From positions 620,001-684,000 of the forward strand of contig CAVYYV010000004.1 of assembly GCA_963772815.1 (NCBI GenBank): 64,000 nt of DNA, in the 5' to 3' direction. How positions within the stretch are numbered: position 1 is the first letter of the stretch; each line of letters starts with the position of its first letter. The translations under genes were made by a program, and so were the position numbers. This document shows positions 60,879-64,000 of this stretch, in pieces. This DNA is from DATFFO01 sp963772815. Its GTDB lineage: Bacteria; Actinomycetota; Acidimicrobiia; Spongiisociales; ZC4RG35. The notes beneath the pieces were generated by a model. That model was not told where the DNA came from. It worked only from the letters and a program-made list of their open reading frames with translations, and did not search any database.

Positions 60879-61941
60879 TGGTGATTCGACTGAACACCAG
60901 GCCCAGCCACCCGATAGCCGTTGCCAGGTCGGGCAGTTGACCGTCGGTCGACCGAACCGTCTCGACCACGACCGGCTCCGGCTCAGGCTGAGGCTGCTGC
61001 TCGGGGGGCACGGTGGCCGCCGCCGTCTCCGGCGGGTCATAGCGCGAAGATCCAGCCGCCACTGCCACCTGACCGAAGTGGTTGAATCCCCAGGTCATAA
61101 GGGCAGCCGCATCCTTGAAATGGCCTCCTGCTCCCGATGAGCCCATCACCACGGTGAACAGGGTTCGCCCATCTCGCTGCGCGGCCCCCACCATGACCAG
61201 CCCGGCCCGGCCCGTATAGCCGGTCTTGACTCCGATGGTGCCCGGGTATTCGCCCAGCAGCTTGTTGGTGGTCTCCAAACCACGCTGGGTGCCATCGGGC
61301 GCCGCGGGGAAGGAAGCCCTTTCGATCTTGGCCAGCTCGCGGAATTGCGGATACTGCATCACGGCCAGGCCCATGGTGAGCAGGTCGGCCGCACTCGAGT
61401 AGTGGCCCGGGGTGTCGAGCCCGTGCGGGTTCTCGAAATGAGTGTGCTCGAGGCCCATTTCCTGGGCCTGGGCATTCATCATGTCGACGAAGTTCTCCAC
61501 ACTCCCTCCGATGTGCTCGGCCACGGCCATGGCGGCGTCGTTCGCCGATCGCACGACCATGGCGGTCAGCAGGAGTCGCAACGGGAGCCGCTCCCCCGTT
61601 ACCAGCCCGACCTCGGACTCGCCCACCTCCGCCGCTCGTCGGCTCACGGTGACCATGTCGTCCAGGTTCCCGCGCTTGAGCGCCAGCAAGCAGGTCATGA
61701 TCTTGGTGGTGGAGGCCATGGGGCGCTCCTCGTCGGCATTCGACGACGCCAAAACTGCCCCCGCATCGGCGTCATAGAGAATCCAGGACTCCGCGGTGAC
61801 CCGAGGTGGGGCGGGCGCGATCACTCCCCCCTCCCGGGGTGGCGTCGGCAGGCTCAAGGGGGCCGCCGGTGCCGGGACAGGCAGGACCAGTGTCAGGATG
61901 GCCGCCGCCATGAGGGCGGCGAGGGTTCGGATGGGCCTCAT
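60871..61941 (-). CDS. dacA: D-alanyl-D-alanine carboxypeptidase (PBP5-like)
   Basis: The 356-residue exported enzyme trims the pentapeptide of peptidoglycan. A signal peptide occupies about 1-27 (MRPIRTLAALMAAAILTLVL, then PVPAPAA). The active site shows SxxK as Ser77-Thr-Thr-Lys80, SxN as Ser132-Ala-Asn134 and KTG as Lys239-Thr-Gly241. A Pro/Gln/Glu-rich linker near 313-328 leads to a short weakly hydrophobic C-terminus that may be a membrane anchor. The start at 61941 gives a clean signal peptide; 23 more codons upstream are open. Confidence 0.93.
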   Translation of the reverse strand: MRPIRTLAALMAAAILTLVLPVPAPAAPLSLPTPPREGGVIAPAPPRVTAESWILYDADAGAVLASSNADEERPMASTTKIMTCLLALKRGNLDDMVTVSRRAAEVGESEVGLVTGERLPLRLLLTAMVVRSANDAAMAVAEHIGGSVENFVDMMNAQAQEMGLEHTHFENPHGLDTPGHYSSAADLLTMGLAVMQYPQFRELAKIERASFPAAPDGTQRGLETTNKLLGEYPGTIGVKTGYTGRAGLVMVGAAQRDGRTLFTVVMGSSGAGGHFKDAAALMTWGFNHFGQVAVAAGSSRYDPPETAAATVPPEQQPQPEPEPVVVETVRSTDGQLPDLATAIGWLGLVFSRITNG

Positions 61942-62621
61942 TCGTGAAGAAGGGAGCGGACTTGTCCCGTCAGGATGGCGCGATGCAGCGCTTGTATCGA
62001 ATCGGCGCATCCGGACAGTACGTCGCGGGCACGGCTCTTGGCCTCCGCCGAGTCGGATCTGAGCAGCGGAGCCGTGAGCTGGCGGAGCAGATCGACCTCA
62101 CGTTCGGCTCCCAGCCTCACCGCCCGAAGATGCCGGGCTTCGAAGCCCGCATCCAGTAGACGACGGCATTCGATGGCGACTCCGAGCGCATCGGGCGAAA
62201 ACACCGTGGCACCGGCAGCCGGGGCGAGGAGCCCGTGCTCGATGAGCGCCTTGAGGTCGTCCTCGGCCAGCCCGCTGCGCCGGAGCAGATCGGCTCGGGT
62301 CAAGGGCTCGCCCTCGACCTCGAGAGTGTCCTCGAGCGGCTCGATCTCATCGGGACCGGGCTCCTCGCCTCTCTCCCACAGCGTGAGCTTGGACTTGATC
62401 ACCTTGAGTGGCAGAAAGTGGTCCCTCTGCTGAGTCAGGATGTAGCGCACCCGCTTCAGGTCCTCGCCATCGAACTGGCGGTACCCGCTGCTGGCTCGGG
62501 CGGGGTTCAGCAGCCCCTGAGACTCGAGGAATCGAAGCTTCGACACGGAGACGTCCGGAAACTCGTCCCGCAACAGGTTGATGACTTCACCGATGCTGAG
62601 CGGCTCGTCAGGCATTGCCAT
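61938..62621 (-). CDS. ftsR: FtsR-like MerR-family regulator
   Basis: The 227-residue protein has the MerR helix-turn-helix in SIGEVINLLRDEFPDVSVSKLRFLESQGLLNPARASSGYRQF near 9-50. Its C-terminal half matches the actinobacterial FtsR family, which in Corynebacterium activates ftsZ. Its place between the FHA (garA-like) gene and dacA is the usual actinobacterial arrangement. The alternative start two codons on (MPDEPLSIGE) is possible. The target genes here are inferred. Confidence 0.88.
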   Translation of the reverse strand: MAMPDEPLSIGEVINLLRDEFPDVSVSKLRFLESQGLLNPARASSGYRQFDGEDLKRVRYILTQQRDHFLPLKVIKSKLTLWERGEEPGPDEIEPLEDTLEVEGEPLTRADLLRRSGLAEDDLKALIEHGLLAPAAGATVFSPDALGVAIECRRLLDAGFEARHLRAVRLGAEREVDLLRQLTAPLLRSDSAEAKSRARDVLSGCADSIQALHRAILTGQVRSLLHE

Positions 62622-63066
62622 GGACGACGAGGAAGTGGAACCGGCCCACCAGGACTTCGTCTGCGGCTTCGAGGGCTGCGCTGTCGACCCGGGAGTCGTT
62701 CACATACGTCCCATTGGTCGAACCCGAGTCCTCCACCGACAACTCTCCCCCATCGACTACGAACCGACAGTGCTGGCGGGACACCGTCACGTCGTCCAGG
62801 AAGATGTCGCTCTCGGGGTGACGGCCCACGGTGGTGACACCAGGGTTCAAGACGAAGGTCATGCCGGTGCGCGGGCCTCGTTCGACCACGAGGGCAAAAC
62901 CGTGGATGCCCTCGACCTGGGCGGCCTCGTCACGGCTGAGGGGGTGCTCCCGATCCTTCTCTAGAGGCACGTAGACCACCGTGGTGTCATTCTCTACCTC
63001 AGCTCCACAGTTGGGGCAGAAATGGATGTCGGCCGGTAGGTCGGCCTGGCAGTTCGGGCACGTCAT
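62608..63066 (-). CDS. garA: FHA-domain protein with N-terminal zinc ribbon, GarA/OdhI-like
   Basis: The 152-residue protein has a zinc ribbon CPNC...CPNC (Cys3, Cys6, Cys17, Cys20) and then a forkhead-associated domain: TVGRHPESDIFLDDVTVSRQHCRF near 79-102 and VEDSGSTNGTYVNDSRVDS near 111-129, nearly identical to mycobacterial GarA. GarA/OdhI, phosphorylated by Ser/Thr kinases, controls 2-oxoglutarate metabolism. The usual N-terminal ETTS phosphorylation motif is changed to DTTVVY near 27-32, and the zinc ribbon is an extra. The function may therefore be altered. Confidence 0.85.
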   Translation of the reverse strand: MTCPNCQADLPADIHFCPNCGAEVENDTTVVYVPLEKDREHPLSRDEAAQVEGIHGFALVVERGPRTGMTFVLNPGVTTVGRHPESDIFLDDVTVSRQHCRFVVDGGELSVEDSGSTNGTYVNDSRVDSAALEAADEVLVGRFHFLVVHGNA

Positions 63067-63113
63067 GGCACGACCAGTCTAGGGATCGACCACACCGCTC
63101 GACGGGCCGTGAG

Positions 63114-63494
63114 TCAGGCGATCAGGGCCCGATAGGCCGCGGCGTCGAGAAAGTCGCCAGCATCGAGCGGCTGGTCGGGCCGTAGAACCACGAACCAGGC
63201 GTCGCCGTAGGGATCCTGATTGACCAGCTCAGGCCGATCGACCAGATCCTCGTTGATCTCGATCACTGTGCCGGAGGACGGTGCGTACACCTCCCCCACC
63301 GACTTGGTCGACTCGACCTCCGCCATGACCGCGCTGGCCTCGACCTCTTCGTCGGGTGTTGGAAGCTCGACGAAGACCACGTCACCCAGCTGCTCCTGGG
63401 CGTATTCGGTGATTCCCATTCTGAGCGTCCCGTCGTCCTGGAGGGCGATCCACTCATGTTCCTCCGTGTACAGCAGCTGGTCGGGGACGTTCAC
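63114..63494 (-). CDS. gcvH: Glycine cleavage system H protein
   Basis: The 126-residue protein carries lipoate between the glycine cleavage enzymes. The lipoyl Lys64 is in EVESTKSVGEVYAP, and HEWIALQDDGTLRMGITEYAQEQLGDVVFVELP near 13-45 is typical. The GTG start at 63494 is preceded by AAGGAGG and overlaps the stop of the phosphatidyltransferase gene; a longer open frame to 63644 is an overlap artefact. Confidence 0.95.
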   Translation of the reverse strand: MNVPDQLLYTEEHEWIALQDDGTLRMGITEYAQEQLGDVVFVELPTPDEEVEASAVMAEVESTKSVGEVYAPSSGTVIEINEDLVDRPELVNQDPYGDAWFVVLRPDQPLDAGDFLDAAAYRALIA

Positions 63495-64000
63495 TGGGCC
63501 TCCTTGGGAGTCGACTGACCGGTATAGGGCGACTCTACCGAGCGGAGCCGGGCTCGGATGTCTCCCGCGTATTCCCCGGCCACCCACCAGTACAGGACCA
63601 GGCCAACCACGCCGGCCAACCACGCCGGTGGGCCGAACAGCCACGTCACGATGTCGGCCTTCAAGAGGTAGAACGAGGGGATGGCGCCGTAGAGGAGGAA
63701 GGTGGCTATCTTCCCCAGGGGTCGCACCTCCAGCTTCCCCAAGCTGCCGGTAGCCAGGATCAGACCTCCCACGCCTACCAGGACCTCACGCAGGATCAGG
63801 GCCCATCCGATGGGCCAGGGAAGCACTCCGGCGATCAGTCCCGCCACCAGAGCCGAGGCGATCATGAGCCGATCGGCCACCGGGTCGAGCAGCTTGCCCA
63901 ACTCGCTGACCTGGTCGAGCCGGCGGGCCAGATAGCCATCCACCCAGTCGGTGGCCCCGATGAGAAAAATGAGCGCAGCCGCCAGGCCGACCCGTTCCTG
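63491..64000 (-). CDS. pgsA: CDP-alcohol phosphatidyltransferase (PgsA-like), 5' end outside window
   Basis: The 169 visible residues contain the CDP-alcohol transferase signature D-W-V-D-G-Y-L-A-R-R with the following DxxxDRxxxxS region: ATDWVDGYLARRLDQV, then SELGKLLDPVADRLMIAS. Several transmembrane segments follow. The signature is complete in the visible part and the start lies to the right of the window, since the open frame runs through base 64000. Such enzymes make phosphatidylglycerol phosphate; a phosphatidylinositol-phosphate synthase is also possible. A GTG at 63943 is inside the motif and is not the real start. Confidence 0.9.
   Translation of the reverse strand, partial: QERVGLAAALIFLIGATDWVDGYLARRLDQVSELGKLLDPVADRLMIASALVAGLIAGVLPWPIGWALILREVLVGVGGLILATGSLGKLEVRPLGKIATFLLYGAIPSFYLLKADIVTWLFGPPAWLAGVVGLVLYWWVAGEYAGDIRARLRSVESPYTGQSTPKEAQ

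Noticed and set aside
57660..63494. Glycine riboswitch near gcvT or gcvH
   Set aside because: Both genes overlap the preceding gene by 4 bases, leaving no leader, and no glycine aptamer sequence is seen.

Overview
This window is high-GC DNA from an actinobacterium, most likely of the class Acidimicrobiia. That class call is an inference from the text of the 16S rRNA gene and was not tested with a tree. Other actinobacterial signs are the order pgsA, gcvH, garA-like FHA gene, ftsR-like MerR gene, DUF151 gene, second MerR gene at the right end, an F420-type LLM oxidoreductase, and frequent GTG starts.

Layout. At 0-6 kb lies a catabolic cluster: class III aminotransferase, dihydropyrimidinase, methylmalonate-semialdehyde dehydrogenase and LLM oxidoreductase, consistent with reductive pyrimidine (thymine) breakdown. 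It is interrupted by a 113-bp tandem repeat. At 6-13 kb there is an RDD membrane protein, def-fmt, rpe, a response regulator with a GGDEF-like domain, and a complete riboflavin set (ribD, ribE, ribBA, ribH). At 13-20 kb lie a 24-bp repeat, the infC-rpmI-rplT operon with a structured leader and an apparent AUC start codon, a SpoU methyltransferase, pheS-pheT, a carbamoyltransferase and a 3-methyladenine DNA glycosylase. At 20.2-27.7 kb is one rRNA operon with no tRNA in its spacer. Its 23S gene spans about 5.0 kb because it carries four group I introns, after E. coli positions U1911, U1931, U1951 and U2604. Two of these keep decayed LAGLIDADG homing-endonuclease genes. At 28-38 kb are mixed housekeeping genes, including ssb, ggt, SURF1, ribokinase, a nucleoside hydrolase and metY. 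metY lies downstream of a SAM-I riboswitch, a possible Cys-containing leader peptide and an OsmC fragment.

At 38-42.3 kb there is a small accessory-looking patch. It holds a zinc-finger ORF bracketed by two near-identical palindromes, a perfect 11-6-11 dif-like palindrome at 38661-38690, and an intact tyrosine recombinase 2.6 kb away. Gene orientation changes from almost all plus to mostly minus at this point, as expected at a replication terminus. From 42 to 64 kb most genes are on the minus strand: ilvE, pgm, galE, a PAS histidine kinase, a two-gene aconitase X, a frameshifted rnhB, gcvT, and the garA/ftsR/gcvH/pgsA cluster, which runs off the right edge.

The main candidates for something undescribed are the cluster of four 23S introns with two 20-nt exons between them, and the possible symmetric dif site next to a lone Xer-like recombinase.
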